From: Acidobacteria bacterium RIFCSPLOWO2_12_FULL_66_21
GTDB taxonomy: Bacteria; Acidobacteriota; Vicinamibacteria; Vicinamibacterales; 2-12-FULL-66-21
Direction of reading: 5' to 3'
NCBI GenBank assembly: GCA_001767455.1
Contig: MELC01000086.1
Location: forward strand, 295,149-359,148
Length of the DNA stretch: 64,000 nucleotides
Part shown: piece after piece, positions 36,634 through 45,171 of the stretch
Layout of the letters: the number at the start of each line of letters is the position of its first letter
Position numbering within the stretch: the first letter of the stretch is position 1
Notes under the pieces: generated by a model
Databases searched by the model: none
What the model was told of the DNA's origin: nothing
Seen by the model: only the letters and a program-made list of their open reading frames with translations
Translations under genes and position numbers: made by a program

Positions 36634-37758
36634 GTGCGAACCGTTTCCGGTCGTTTGGCTGCACCCGCAGTTGGCCTCGCCGCACTGTTTCTCGCCGCCT
36701 GCGGCGGTCCCACGTCGCCGACCACCCCGACCCCGCCATCCGACCCAACGACGCACTACAACGTCTCGGGTTCGGTGTTCGACGCACTCACAGGGAGTCC
36801 TGTGGGCTGGGTATCGATTTACCTGAACGAGCAAGTATTCGAGAAGGCGGCCGAATCCGGCGCGAACGGAGCGTTTGCCGGCACCGTCACCAGCCCCGCT
36901 GAGGTGCGCATCTACACGAGTCATCCCGACTACGTCTCCCACATCACGTACATGCGCGTGACGGATCCACCGAAGACGATCTCGCTCATCCCGGCGAGCT
37001 TCAGCCTGGGAGTGTTCGACGACGCGCTTGCACGGGATGTGCACGGCCTCGGCATCGTGCGGTGAATCTCCACGCCTCGGCTGGTGCTCATCGCTCGCGA
37101 GACCCAGTACGTGCGTTGGGCAGATGATCCGGTTGCCCTCGAACAGAACGTGAATCCGGCCACGGTGGCTGCACAGACGGCCGATTTCCGAGACGCGTTC
37201 CTGAAAATGACCGACGGACGCCTTGGTGATTTCACCTCAGTGGACCTGGAGTATCTCACCCCTGGCGCCGTGGTGCCGATTCGCAGAGCCGGCGCGATCG
37301 TCGTCGCACGGGCAAAAGACCTCGGTCCGGTTGGCGGATGGAGTGGCGGGACATGGTGGATGTGGGGAGAAAAGCGGACCGTGATCGCCGGAGCGGGAAT
37401 CATGCTCGATCCCGGGACTGACGACACACCGCACTTCAACTACGCGCGGCACGTCCGGCAGCACGAGATGGGACACGCCGTCGGGTTCGATCACGTGGAT
37501 CACATCGATATTTGGCCTACGGTAATGCTCGATCACACTTACCGTGTGGGAGGCGACCACCTCAGCGTGACCGAATGGGACATGCAGGCCGGGCGGATCG
37601 CATATCAGCGGCCACCGGGCAATCGGAGTCCGGACACCGACCCTCATGGGGACCAATTGGCCGCCTCCGGGTTCGTCCTGCTGTCGCGTCCGGGAACTGC
37701 GTTGATGTCGTCTCCCGATAACAAGGGATTCGTAGTGTGCTCGAAACCTGGCCGTTGA
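36634..37758 (+). pseudogene. Lipoprotein zinc metalloprotease interrupted by one in-frame TGA
   Basis: One frame of 374 codons broken only at 37063-37065 (TGA). The first part starts GTG 36634 after a ggagcg motif. It has a lipobox LAALFLAACGG, a Pro/Thr linker and a carboxypeptidase-regulatory-like beta domain (YNVSGSVFDALTGSPVGWVS). The second part has the zincin motif HEMGHAVGFDH (H-E-x-x-H-x-x-G-x-x-H). Read through, the junction would be VR-x-ISTPRLVL, where a Trp codon (TGG) would fit. The second part alone has no signal or good start. A nonsense mutation is the simplest view; two separate genes are less likely. Confidence 0.65.
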
Positions 37759-37820
37759 TCGCCCTGATCATCATTCCATGAGGACACGAAATGCCGGTCA
37801 AACCGGTTTGGGCGTAACTC

Positions 37821-38231
37821 ATGGTCGATGGAAAGAGCCTCGCGGTTGCTCTCGCTGATCGTTTGCGCGGCATAGCACCGCCTGATGTCACAATCGAAGC
37901 CTCGGACGGACGAATTGACATCCGCTTGGCTGATGCCGCGTACGGGACGGGAAGCTATACGGCGATGTTGGTTCGGGATATGCCCGATGCTGCCTGGGCG
38001 ATCACTGGGGCCGCCAATGACGCACTAAACACGCTGCAAGATTAGATCTGCGAGCATACGACCGACCTGTGGCCGGTGACCGGCGACGACCTCACCGGCG
38101 AGCGAAGGCCGGCAAATCCACATGTGGAGGTCTCAGAGGACAGGGTCCGGATGTGGTTCGGCGATCGCCAGCACCCCATGTTCACGCTACAAGATCTGAT
38201 CGTCTGCGATTATTGCCTTGCTGACTCATGA
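37821..38231 (+). pseudogene. Broken first copy of an uncharacterised 136-codon gene
   Basis: The frame MVDGKSLAVALADRLRGI continues to TGA 38229-38231 but is cut by TAG at 38043-38045. The intact paralogue at 39233-39643 has a Tyr codon there (LQDYLCEY). The two share sequence along the whole length, including RVRMWFGDR and DLIV.DYCL. It is the upstream member of the duplicated block that flanks the HEPN/MNT pair. No known family recognised. Confidence 0.7.
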
Positions 38232-38242
38232 CGATCTTTTCG

Positions 38243-38425
38243 CGCTGGGCTGCCTTCGGCGATCCGAGAGAACGAGGTAAACGCCCCCTGCGACCGCGAA
38301 GCCGACGGACCAGGCGTGGGCATAGAGCGGCCGCAGCACCGGAATGATCAGGCCGCCCCACGCGAGCGCGCGACCCGCGACGGTCGCGATGATGCTCGCC
38401 ACGTTCCAGCCGCGTACACGTCAGC
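38243..38425 (-). pseudogene. Remnant of the 3' end of an NCS1 permease gene
   Basis: About 180 bp closely resemble, in the same relative place and orientation, the last 60 codons of the permease at 39662. The stop has changed (TAG to CAG) and homology stops near 38425. With the pseudogene before it, this shows a duplicated gene-plus-permease-end block. Confidence 0.65.
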
Positions 38426-38531
38426 GCTGATGGCCGGCGGCTGAACGAAGGTCCTGCTGCCCTCCGACACCCCATCGCGCGCCGCGTAGCCGCGCGTTGC
38501 GCGAAAGGTGATGTTGTGGGAGCATGGCCCC

Positions 38532-38924
38532 GTGGCTGAACGTTCGAAGGACTGGCTGCGGCAGGCGGACGCCGATCTCGCGGCCGCCCGGCACGCGCGG
38601 GCGGGCGGTCACCACGAATGGGCGGCGTTCGGCGCCCAGCAGGCGGCGGAGAAGGCGCTCAAGGCGCTGTATCAGAAGCTCCATCTCGACGCCTGGGGTC
38701 ATGTGCTGACGGACCTCTTCGCCCAGCTTCCCCGAGATCTGCGATCGGATGTGGCCCTGACGGATGCCGCCAAGGCGCTCGACAAGCACTACATTCCCAC
38801 GCGGTACCCGAACGGATTCGAGCGCGGCGCGCCGGCCGACTTCTACACGGCCGCCGAAGCCGATCGCGCGCTCGCCGATGCGGAGCGGATCATTGAGTGG
38901 TGTCGTCGTCAAATCGATCGATAA
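38532..38924 (+). CDS. HEPN domain protein
   Basis: A 130-residue all-helical protein from GTG 38532. It is recognised by SKDWLRQADADLAAARHA, WAAFGAQQAAEKALKALY and the C-terminal HYIPTRYPNGFERG...YTAAEADRALADAERI, the classic short HEPN (PF05168) layout. Such proteins pair with MNT nucleotidyltransferases as toxin-antitoxin modules. The RX4-6H RNase motif of active HEPN toxins is not clear here, so the toxic activity is unproven. It overlaps the MNT gene by 32 bp. Confidence 0.85.
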   Translation: MAERSKDWLRQADADLAAARHARAGGHHEWAAFGAQQAAEKALKALYQKLHLDAWGHVLTDLFAQLPRDLRSDVALTDAAKALDKHYIPTRYPNGFERGAPADFYTAAEADRALADAERIIEWCRRQIDR

Positions 38925-39243
38925 GGCCGCTGTTCGCCGGGCCGTGGACGCGTACGCGGCGGAGCTGCTGCAACGGCCAGAGGTCGAGGAGGTGGTCGTC
39001 TTCGGATCGTTCGAAACCGACACCTATGCGCCAGGCAGCGATCTCGACGTGCTAATCGTCTTGAGAGTATCGGCGCTGCCCATCCATGACCGTGCGGCGC
39101 ATTACAGAGGCGGTGCGTTGCCCGTTCCGCTCGATTTGTTCCCCTTCACACGCTCGGAGCTCCAGGCCCGCGCCGACGCGCCGTTCACCCGCGCGCTGAA
39201 CGCCAGCCGCTGGCGGTACCGCCGCGATGCAAGTGACGATTGA
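38893..39243 (+). CDS. MNT-type nucleotidyltransferase (HEPN partner)
   Basis: A 116-residue minimal nucleotidyltransferase from TTG 38893, overlapping the HEPN gene. The catalytic motif is VVFGSFETDTYAPGSDLDVL (GS-x-D-x-D). A third acidic residue is likely in PVPLDLFPF. In known HEPN/MNT modules the MNT neutralises HEPN by adding AMP. The C-terminus overlaps the start of the next gene by 11-17 bases. Confidence 0.85.
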   Translation: MSGVVVKSIDKAAVRRAVDAYAAELLQRPEVEEVVVFGSFETDTYAPGSDLDVLIVLRVSALPIHDRAAHYRGGALPVPLDLFPFTRSELQARADAPFTRALNASRWRYRRDASDD

Positions 39244-39643
39244 TGGACAACGTCTCGCGGTCGCTCTCGCCGAGCGCCTCCGTCGCATCGCCCCGGCGGA
39301 TGTCATCATCGAAGCTCGAGAAGGCCGAGTGGATATCCGCTTGGTCGATGCCGGATACGGCACGGCAAGCTGTACCGCGCTGCTGGTCGCGGACGCGCCT
39401 GACGCTGCCTCGGCGATCAGCCACGCGGCATACGACACGCTCGATACCTTGCAGGATTACCTCTGCGAATACACGACGGAACTGTGGCCCGCGGTCGACA
39501 GCGTCAACGGCAAGCGAACGGCAGCCAATCCAAGCGTGGAAGTTTCAGCCGACAGGGTCCGGATGTGGTTCGGCGATCGCGAGCAGCCCCTCATTGTGCT
39601 CGAGGATCTGATCGTCAGCGATTATTGCCTTGGCGACCCATGA
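39233..39643 (+). CDS. Uncharacterised 136-residue protein
   Basis: Starts at GTG 39233 or ATG 39227 and overlaps the MNT end. The sequence is mixed alpha/beta, with IEAREGRVDIRLVDAGYG and VRMWFGDREQPLIVLEDLIV. I do not recognise a family. It is the intact copy of the broken gene at 37821. It ends 18 bp before the convergent permease. A functional tie to the HEPN/MNT pair is possible only from adjacency. Confidence 0.55.
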   Translation: MTIDGQRLAVALAERLRRIAPADVIIEAREGRVDIRLVDAGYGTASCTALLVADAPDAASAISHAAYDTLDTLQDYLCEYTTELWPAVDSVNGKRTAANPSVEVSADRVRMWFGDREQPLIVLEDLIVSDYCLGDP

Positions 39644-39661
39644 CGATCTCTTCGCCCTGGG

Positions 39662-41119
39662 CTACCTTCGGCGGCCCGCGAGAACGAGATACACTCCCGC
39701 GGCGACCGCGAACCCTACGAACCACGCGTAATCATACAGAGGCCGCAGGAACGGAATGACCAAGCCGCCCCACGCGAGCGCGCAACCCGCGACAGTGGCT
39801 ATGATCCCTGCCGCGTTCCACCGGCCGTAGCGGCCGGTCGTCAGATACAGATCTTCGAGCGACAGCGCCTTGCGCCGCACGATCCAGTAGTCCGCGATCA
39901 ACACGCCCGCAATCGATCCCAGTCCGCCGGAGTAGCCGAGCAGCCACGAGAAGATGTAGCCGGACGGATCCGCCAGCAGCCGCCACGGCTGGATGACGAT
40001 GCCGAGGACGCCGGTGATGAGGCCGCCGGTGCTGAACTTGATCAGGCGCGGAAACGCGTTGGCGAAATCGTTGGCGGGGGAGACGACGTTGGCCGCGATG
40101 TTGACCGCGAGCGTCGCGACGACGGCAGTGAACATCGAGACTGCGATCACGAGCGGTGACGAGAAGCGTCCGACCAGCTTGATCGGGTCCCAGATGACCT
40201 CGCCGTAGATGATCGTCGTGGCGCTCGTGATGAGCACGCCCATGGCCGCGAAGACGAACATCGTGGTCGGCAGTGCCACGGTCTGGCCGATGACCTGCTC
40301 GCGCTGGCTGCGCCCGAACCGCGTGAAGTCCGGCATGTTGAGCGAGAGCGTCGCCCAGTAGCCGATCATCGCCGTCAGCGACGGGATGAAGACTGGCATG
40401 AACTCACCGAGCGTGCCGAACTTGCCGGGCTGCGCAAGCAGCGGCCCGAGCCCCTTGGCCTCCGTCACTGCCCACGCGAGGAGCAACGTCGTCATGATGA
40501 GCACGAACGGCGCCGCCCAGTTCTCGACCTTCCGCAGCAGGTCCATGCCGCGATACACGATGAAGATGTTCAGCGACCAGAAGAGCAGGAACGAGATCCA
40601 CTCGGTGGTGGAGTGTCCCTGGAACCCGGCGCCCAGTAAACCGTGCCAGCCCGGGATGATGCTCGTGAAGAACGTGTTCAGCGCCTCGCCGCCGATCCAC
40701 GCCTGGATGCCGAACCAGCCGCACGCCACGACCGCGCGCATCAGCGCCGGCACGTTCGATCCGATCGTGCCGTACGCCGCGCGCGCGTAGACCGGGAACG
40801 GAATCCCGTACTTCGTGCCTGGATGGGAGTTCAGCAGGATCGGGATGAGGACGATTGTGTTGCCGAGCGCCACCGTGAAGAGCGCCTGCCCCCAGCTCAT
40901 GCCCGCGGCCATCAGGCCGGCCGACAGCATGTAGGTGGGGATGCAGTGCGCCATGCTGATCCACAGCGCCGCGTAGTTGTACGTCGTCCAGGTGCGCCTG
41001 GCGATGGGCACGGGCGCGAGGTCGTCGTTGTACAGCACGCTCCGCTGCACGCGGGACAGGTCGACCAGATCGACGCGGCCGTCGGGACGCTCGATTTGAT
41101 TGGTTGTCGCCTCGGGCAT
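39662..41119 (-). CDS. NCS1 family nucleobase/hydantoin:cation symporter
   Basis: A 485-residue, twelve-helix permease of the purine/pyrimidine NCS1 family. Recognised by YNYAALWISMAHCIPTYMLS, NSHPGTKYGIPFPVYARA, AWIGGEALNTFF and the GLGSIAGVLIADYWIVRR segment. Context with dihydropyrimidinase and beta-ureidopropionase suggests uptake of uracil, thymine, dihydropyrimidines or hydantoins. Its ATG overlaps the dihydropyrimidinase stop. Its 3' end is partly duplicated at 38.3 kb. Confidence 0.9.
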   Translation of the reverse strand: MPEATTNQIERPDGRVDLVDLSRVQRSVLYNDDLAPVPIARRTWTTYNYAALWISMAHCIPTYMLSAGLMAAGMSWGQALFTVALGNTIVLIPILLNSHPGTKYGIPFPVYARAAYGTIGSNVPALMRAVVACGWFGIQAWIGGEALNTFFTSIIPGWHGLLGAGFQGHSTTEWISFLLFWSLNIFIVYRGMDLLRKVENWAAPFVLIMTTLLLAWAVTEAKGLGPLLAQPGKFGTLGEFMPVFIPSLTAMIGYWATLSLNMPDFTRFGRSQREQVIGQTVALPTTMFVFAAMGVLITSATTIIYGEVIWDPIKLVGRFSSPLVIAVSMFTAVVATLAVNIAANVVSPANDFANAFPRLIKFSTGGLITGVLGIVIQPWRLLADPSGYIFSWLLGYSGGLGSIAGVLIADYWIVRRKALSLEDLYLTTGRYGRWNAAGIIATVAGCALAWGGLVIPFLRPLYDYAWFVGFAVAAGVYLVLAGRRR

Positions 41120-42519
41120 CACAACCCTGCGGGGGCGCGGCTGGGACCGCGGCGCAGGAACCGGCCGGCGCCTTTCTTGCCGACGAACTTGTCGCCGTCG
41201 ATGATCACTTGCCCGTTGCAGATGACCGCGGACGGCGAGCCCTGGACTGTCGTGCCTTCGTACGGGTTGTAGTCCACGTTCATGTGGAGCGTCCTGACCC
41301 CGAGCGTCTGCTTTCGATCCGGATCGAAAATGACGATGTCGGCGTCGCTGCCGACGGCAATCGTGCCCTTGCGCGGGAAGAGGCCGAACATGCGCGCGGG
41401 CGTCGTGGAGCAGACCTCGACGAAGCGGTTCAGGCTGATCCGGCCGGAACGCACGCCGCCGTTGTGCACGAGCGTCAGACGCGTCTCGATCCCCGGCGCG
41501 CCGTTCGGGATCTTGCTGAAGTCATCCTTCCCGAGCGCCTTCTCCTGCATGCAGAACGGGCAGTGATCCGTTGAGATCACCTGCAGGTCGTTCTTCGACA
41601 GTCCCTTCCACAGGACGTCCTGGTGCCACTTCTCGCGCAGCGGCGGCGACATCACGTACTTCGATCCTTCGAATCCCGGCTCCTCGTAGTTGTCGTATGA
41701 CAGGAACAGGTACTGCGGGCACGTCTCGGCATAGGCGGGCAGTCCCATGTCGCGCGCCTGCTTCACCTTCTCGAGCGCCTCGGCGGCGGAGAGGTGGACG
41801 ATGTAAATCGGGACGCCGGCCATTTCGGACAGCGCGATGGCACGGCCGGTCGCTTCACCTTCCGCGCGGCTTGGACGCGTCAGCGCGTGATACTTCGGCG
41901 CCGTCTGACCCTTGCGCAGCGCCTCCTTGACCAGTTCGTCGATGACGCCGCCGTTCTCCGCGTGCATGCACACCAGGCCGCCGTTGGTCCCGGTCCTCTT
42001 CAGCGCGCGGAAGATCGTCTGGTCGTCCACCATGAAGACGCCCGGGTAGGCCATGAACAGCTTGAAGCTCGTGACCCCTTCGTCCCTGACCATCCGGTCC
42101 ATCTCGCCGAGGCCGGCGTCTTCAAGCTCCGTCACGATCATGTGGAAGCCGTAGTCGATGACCGCTTTGCCATCGCCGCGCTTCATCCAGTCGTCAAGCG
42201 CATGCCTCATCGTCTGGCCGCGGTACTGGATCGCGAAGTCCACGATGGACGTCGTGCCGCCGAAGGCGGCGGCGATGGTGCCGGTCTCGAAATCGTCGGC
42301 GGACGTCGCGCCGCCGAACGGCATGTTCAGGTGGGTATGGACGTCGATACCGCCCGGGATGACGTACTTGCCGGACGCGTCGATCGTCTTGTCCGCCTGG
42401 AACCGGTGGGACGGCAGGTCCTTCCCGATTGCCGCGATGGCGCCGTTGTCGCAGTAGACGTCAGCGACATAGTCGTCAGTAGCCGTGATGATTCTGCCGT
42501 TCGTGATGAGTAGAGACAT
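41119..42519 (-). CDS. hydA: Dihydropyrimidinase (hydantoinase)
   Basis: Zinc amidohydrolase that opens dihydrouracil or dihydrothymine to N-carbamoyl-beta-amino acids. The protein is 466 residues from ATG 42519. Metal ligands: HTH in GGIDVHTHLNMPFGG, the carbamylated Lys in SFKLFMAYPG, His in CMHAENGG and VHLSAAEALE, and Asp in STDHCPF. The frame is open upstream to 42645 only because a cttccag array translates as repeated GSWKLET; that extension is rejected. Confidence 0.94.
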   Translation of the reverse strand: MSLLITNGRIITATDDYVADVYCDNGAIAAIGKDLPSHRFQADKTIDASGKYVIPGGIDVHTHLNMPFGGATSADDFETGTIAAAFGGTTSIVDFAIQYRGQTMRHALDDWMKRGDGKAVIDYGFHMIVTELEDAGLGEMDRMVRDEGVTSFKLFMAYPGVFMVDDQTIFRALKRTGTNGGLVCMHAENGGVIDELVKEALRKGQTAPKYHALTRPSRAEGEATGRAIALSEMAGVPIYIVHLSAAEALEKVKQARDMGLPAYAETCPQYLFLSYDNYEEPGFEGSKYVMSPPLREKWHQDVLWKGLSKNDLQVISTDHCPFCMQEKALGKDDFSKIPNGAPGIETRLTLVHNGGVRSGRISLNRFVEVCSTTPARMFGLFPRKGTIAVGSDADIVIFDPDRKQTLGVRTLHMNVDYNPYEGTTVQGSPSAVICNGQVIIDGDKFVGKKGAGRFLRRGPSRAPAGL

Positions 42520-42525
42520 GAGTAT

Positions 42526-42656
42526 CAGCTTCCAGCTTCCAGTTTCCAGCTTCCAGCTTCCAGTTTCCAGTTTCCAGCTTCCAGCGAGGTTTCCAGTGTC
42601 CAGTTCCAGCGGAACACGTCCGGGCTGGTAACTGGAAGCTGGCAACTGGAAACTAG
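42526..42656. repeat. Inverted 7-nt tandem array (cttccag unit) upstream of dihydropyrimidinase
   Basis: About nine degenerate cttccag/tttccag copies (42530-42603) face ctggaag/ctggcaa copies (42628-42654). The array fills the gap between aldehyde dehydrogenase and dihydropyrimidinase and touches the former's stop codon. It is the longest array in the window. Confidence 0.85.
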
Positions 42657-44132
42657 CTAATACAAATTTCCCGCGCGCTTGCCGCCCGTGTAATCAACGT
42701 AGACGACTTTCAGTTCCGTGTAGAAGTCGATCGCGACGCGGCCCATCTCGCGCAGGCCGACGCCGGTCGCCTTCATCCCGCCGAACGGGATGTGCGCCTC
42801 GCCGCCGACGGTGGGGGAGTTCACGTGGACGATGCCCGCCTCGAGCCGATCGACGAACCGGAACATCGACGCGACGTCGCTTGTGTAGATCGAAGCGGAC
42901 AGGCCGAAGCGGACTCCGTTGGCGGTGGCCAGCGCGGTCTCCGCGTCCTTGACGCGGATCAGCGAGAGGACCGGCCCGAAGATCTCCTCCTGCGCGATGC
43001 GCATCGATGGATCGACGCCATCGAAGATCGTCGGCGCGACGAAGAACCCGCGCTCGTGCCGGCCGTCCTTCATGCGTGCGCCGCCGGCAACGACCCGGGC
43101 GCCTTCGTTCCTGCCGACCGAGATGTAGCTCAGCACCGTCTCGAGCTGGCGCTCGTCGACCGACGGGCCGAGGCTGGTCGCCGGGTCCATGCCGTTGCCG
43201 ACGACGAGCGATGAGGTGCGTGCCTGGAGACGGTCGAGAAACTCGTCGGCAATGGAGTCGACGACGACCGCGCGGCTGGTGGCGGTGCAGCGCTGACCGG
43301 TGGAGCCGAAGGCCCCCTGGATCGTGCTCTCGACGGCGAGCGCGAGATCCGCGTCGCCGAGAATCACGATGGGGTTCTTGCCGCCCATCTCGCACTGGCA
43401 CTTGATGCCGCGCGCCGCCGCGGCGCCGTACAGGCCGACGCCGACGTCGTTGGAGCCGGTGAACGAGACCGCCTGGATCGCGGGGTGACGGACGATCGTG
43501 TCGCCGACCTCGCGGCCGCCGCCGTAGACGAGGTTCAGCACGCCCGGAGGCAGGCCGCATTCGTCGAACATCTCGACGATCAGTGCCGCCGTCAGCGGCG
43601 TCAGGGTCGCCGGCTTGAAGACGACGGTATTCCCGGAAACGAGCGCCGGCGCCATCTTCCACACCGGGATGGCGACAGGGAAGTTCCACGGCGTGATGAT
43701 TCCGACCGGACCGACCGGCTGCTTGACCGTGTAGCAGAAGTTGTGCGGCAGCTCCGAGGGAATGGTCTCGCCGGTGATCCGCCGCGCCTCACCCGCGAAG
43801 AACTCGATCACGTTGATGGCGCGCTGCACTTCACCGCGCGACTCCGCGATCGTCTTGCCTTCCTCGCGCGTGAGCGCCTCGGCAAGCTCCTGCCGGCGTT
43901 CCTCCATGCGGCGCTGGACTTTGTAGAGGATCTGTCCGCGCACCGGCGCCGGCGTGTTGCGCCAGCCCTCGAACGCCTTCGCGGCCGCTTCGCAGGCTTC
44001 GGCCGCTTCCTTCGACGTGGACGAAGGGGCCTCGGCGATCACCTCGCTCGTGTCGGCAGGATTCAGATCCTGGACCTTGCCTCCCGCCGACTCCCGCCAC
44101 TCGCCGCCTATGAAGTTCTTGAGTGTTCGCAT
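42657..44132 (-). CDS. NAD(P)-dependent aldehyde dehydrogenase
   Basis: A 491-residue ALDH. It shows GIITPWNFPVAIPVWKMAPAL (cofactor binding), the general base Glu in CEMGGKNP, and the nucleophile Cys in GSTGQRCTATSR. EEIFGPVLSLI comes near the end. In this cluster it probably oxidises malonate semialdehyde (from beta-alanine) or its methyl analogue, but sequence alone does not fix the substrate. It lies between beta-ureidopropionase and dihydropyrimidinase in the same direction. Confidence 0.88.
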   Translation of the reverse strand: MRTLKNFIGGEWRESAGGKVQDLNPADTSEVIAEAPSSTSKEAAEACEAAAKAFEGWRNTPAPVRGQILYKVQRRMEERRQELAEALTREEGKTIAESRGEVQRAINVIEFFAGEARRITGETIPSELPHNFCYTVKQPVGPVGIITPWNFPVAIPVWKMAPALVSGNTVVFKPATLTPLTAALIVEMFDECGLPPGVLNLVYGGGREVGDTIVRHPAIQAVSFTGSNDVGVGLYGAAAARGIKCQCEMGGKNPIVILGDADLALAVESTIQGAFGSTGQRCTATSRAVVVDSIADEFLDRLQARTSSLVVGNGMDPATSLGPSVDERQLETVLSYISVGRNEGARVVAGGARMKDGRHERGFFVAPTIFDGVDPSMRIAQEEIFGPVLSLIRVKDAETALATANGVRFGLSASIYTSDVASMFRFVDRLEAGIVHVNSPTVGGEAHIPFGGMKATGVGLREMGRVAIDFYTELKVVYVDYTGGKRAGNLY

Positions 44133-44168
44133 GCTCTCGTTGCTCGTGCCCCGTGGCTCGTCCTGCCG

Positions 44169-44194
44169 CGCCGAAGCGCGCAGCGCGAAGGCGG
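44169..44194. repeat. REP-like hairpin element, copy 2
   Basis: A 26-bp element containing ccgaagcgcgcagcgcgaag, identical to the one at 50516-50541 and similar to 22123-22144. It ends at the beta-ureidopropionase stop. Confidence 0.6.
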
Positions 44195-44195
44195 G

Positions 44196-45065
44196 TTAAA
44201 TGGCGGTGATGGCGCCATACGTCTCAGGACGGCGATCGCGGTAGAACTGCCAGGTGTTACGCACCTGCTGAATGAGTCCGAGGTCGAGATCGGCGACGAC
44301 GAGCTCGTCCTTATCGCGGCTGGCGATGGCCACGATCTGCCCTCGAGGATCGCAGAAGTAGCTCTGGCCGTAGAACTCGCCGATGTTCCACGGCGCCTCG
44401 ACGCCGACGCGGTTGATCGCGCCCACGAAGTACCCGTTGGCGACAGCATGCGCCGGCTGCTCGAGCTTCCACAGGTACTCGGACAAGCCGGCAACCGTGG
44501 CCGAAGGGTTCATCACGATCTCCGCGCCGTTCAAGCCGAGGATGCGCGCGCCCTCGGGAAAGTGCCGGTCGTAGCAGATGTACACGCCGACCTTGCCGGC
44601 GGCCGTGTTGAACACGGGGTACCCGAGGTTGCCCGGGCGGAAGTAGAACTTCTCCCAGAAGCCGGGGCCGACGTGCGGAATGTGATGCTTGCGGTACTTC
44701 CCGAGGTACGTGCCGTCGGCATCGATCACCGCGGCGGAGTTGTAGTACACGCCGGTGATCTCCTCCTCGTAGATCGGCACGACGATCACCATTCCGTGCT
44801 TCTTCGCCACGTCCTGCATCAGCCGAATCGTCGGCCCATCGGGGATCGGCTCGACCATCTCGTACCAGCGGGGCTGCTGCTCGGCGCAGAAATACGGGCC
44901 GTTGAACAGCTCCTGGAGGCACAGGAGCTGGACGCCGCGCCGCGCCGCCTCCTCGATGAACGGCAGATGCTTGTCGAGCATGCGCTGCTTGATGTCGGCG
45001 GCGGTGCCGTCGAGCGAGATGTCTGCTTTCGTCTGTATCAATCCGGCGCGAACCACGCGACCCAT
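44196..45065 (-). CDS. Beta-ureidopropionase (N-carbamoyl-beta-alanine amidohydrolase)
   Basis: A carbon-nitrogen hydrolase (nitrilase superfamily) of 289 residues. It releases CO2 and ammonia from N-carbamoyl-beta-alanine, giving beta-alanine. The catalytic triad is visible: Glu in LCLQELFNGPYFC, Lys in GKYRKHHIPH and Cys in GVYICYDRHFPEGAR. The length and the EQQPRWYEMVEPIPDGPT region match plant-type and bacterial beta-alanine synthases. First gene of the minus-strand pyrimidine cluster. Confidence 0.9.
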   Translation of the reverse strand: MGRVVRAGLIQTKADISLDGTAADIKQRMLDKHLPFIEEAARRGVQLLCLQELFNGPYFCAEQQPRWYEMVEPIPDGPTIRLMQDVAKKHGMVIVVPIYEEEITGVYYNSAAVIDADGTYLGKYRKHHIPHVGPGFWEKFYFRPGNLGYPVFNTAAGKVGVYICYDRHFPEGARILGLNGAEIVMNPSATVAGLSEYLWKLEQPAHAVANGYFVGAINRVGVEAPWNIGEFYGQSYFCDPRGQIVAIASRDKDELVVADLDLGLIQQVRNTWQFYRDRRPETYGAITAI

Positions 45066-45160
45066 GGGGCACTCCTAGATTTAGAGAAGGGGCAACATTA
45101 CCGCACGTCCAGGGGGGCCGCAAGGCCCTGCCGCCGCTTTACTCCACCCGCCGCGCCAAA

Positions 45161-45166
45161 TACACT
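45161..45166 (+). promoter_or_regulatory. -10 element of the carbonic anhydrase gene
   Basis: TACACT lies five bases before GTG 45172, so the mRNA would be leaderless. A weak TTTACT lies 17 bp upstream. This supports GTG 45172 over ATG 45184 as the start. Confidence 0.5.
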
Positions 45167-45171
45167 CGCGG

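Noticed and set aside
37063-37065. TGA as a selenocysteine codon
   Set aside because: TGA is the ordinary stop of many genes here, the site is not a catalytic position, and no selenocysteine insertion structure is apparent.
38532-38924. Calling the HEPN protein an active RNase toxin
   Set aside because: No clear RX4-6H motif can be seen; only family membership is supported.
42520-42645. Upstream extension of dihydropyrimidinase with repeated GSWKLET
   Set aside because: It is translation of the cttccag tandem array. ATG 42519 starts the family-conserved sequence.
42526-42656. CRISPR array
   Set aside because: Units are 7 nt, degenerate and without spacers; no cas genes nearby.
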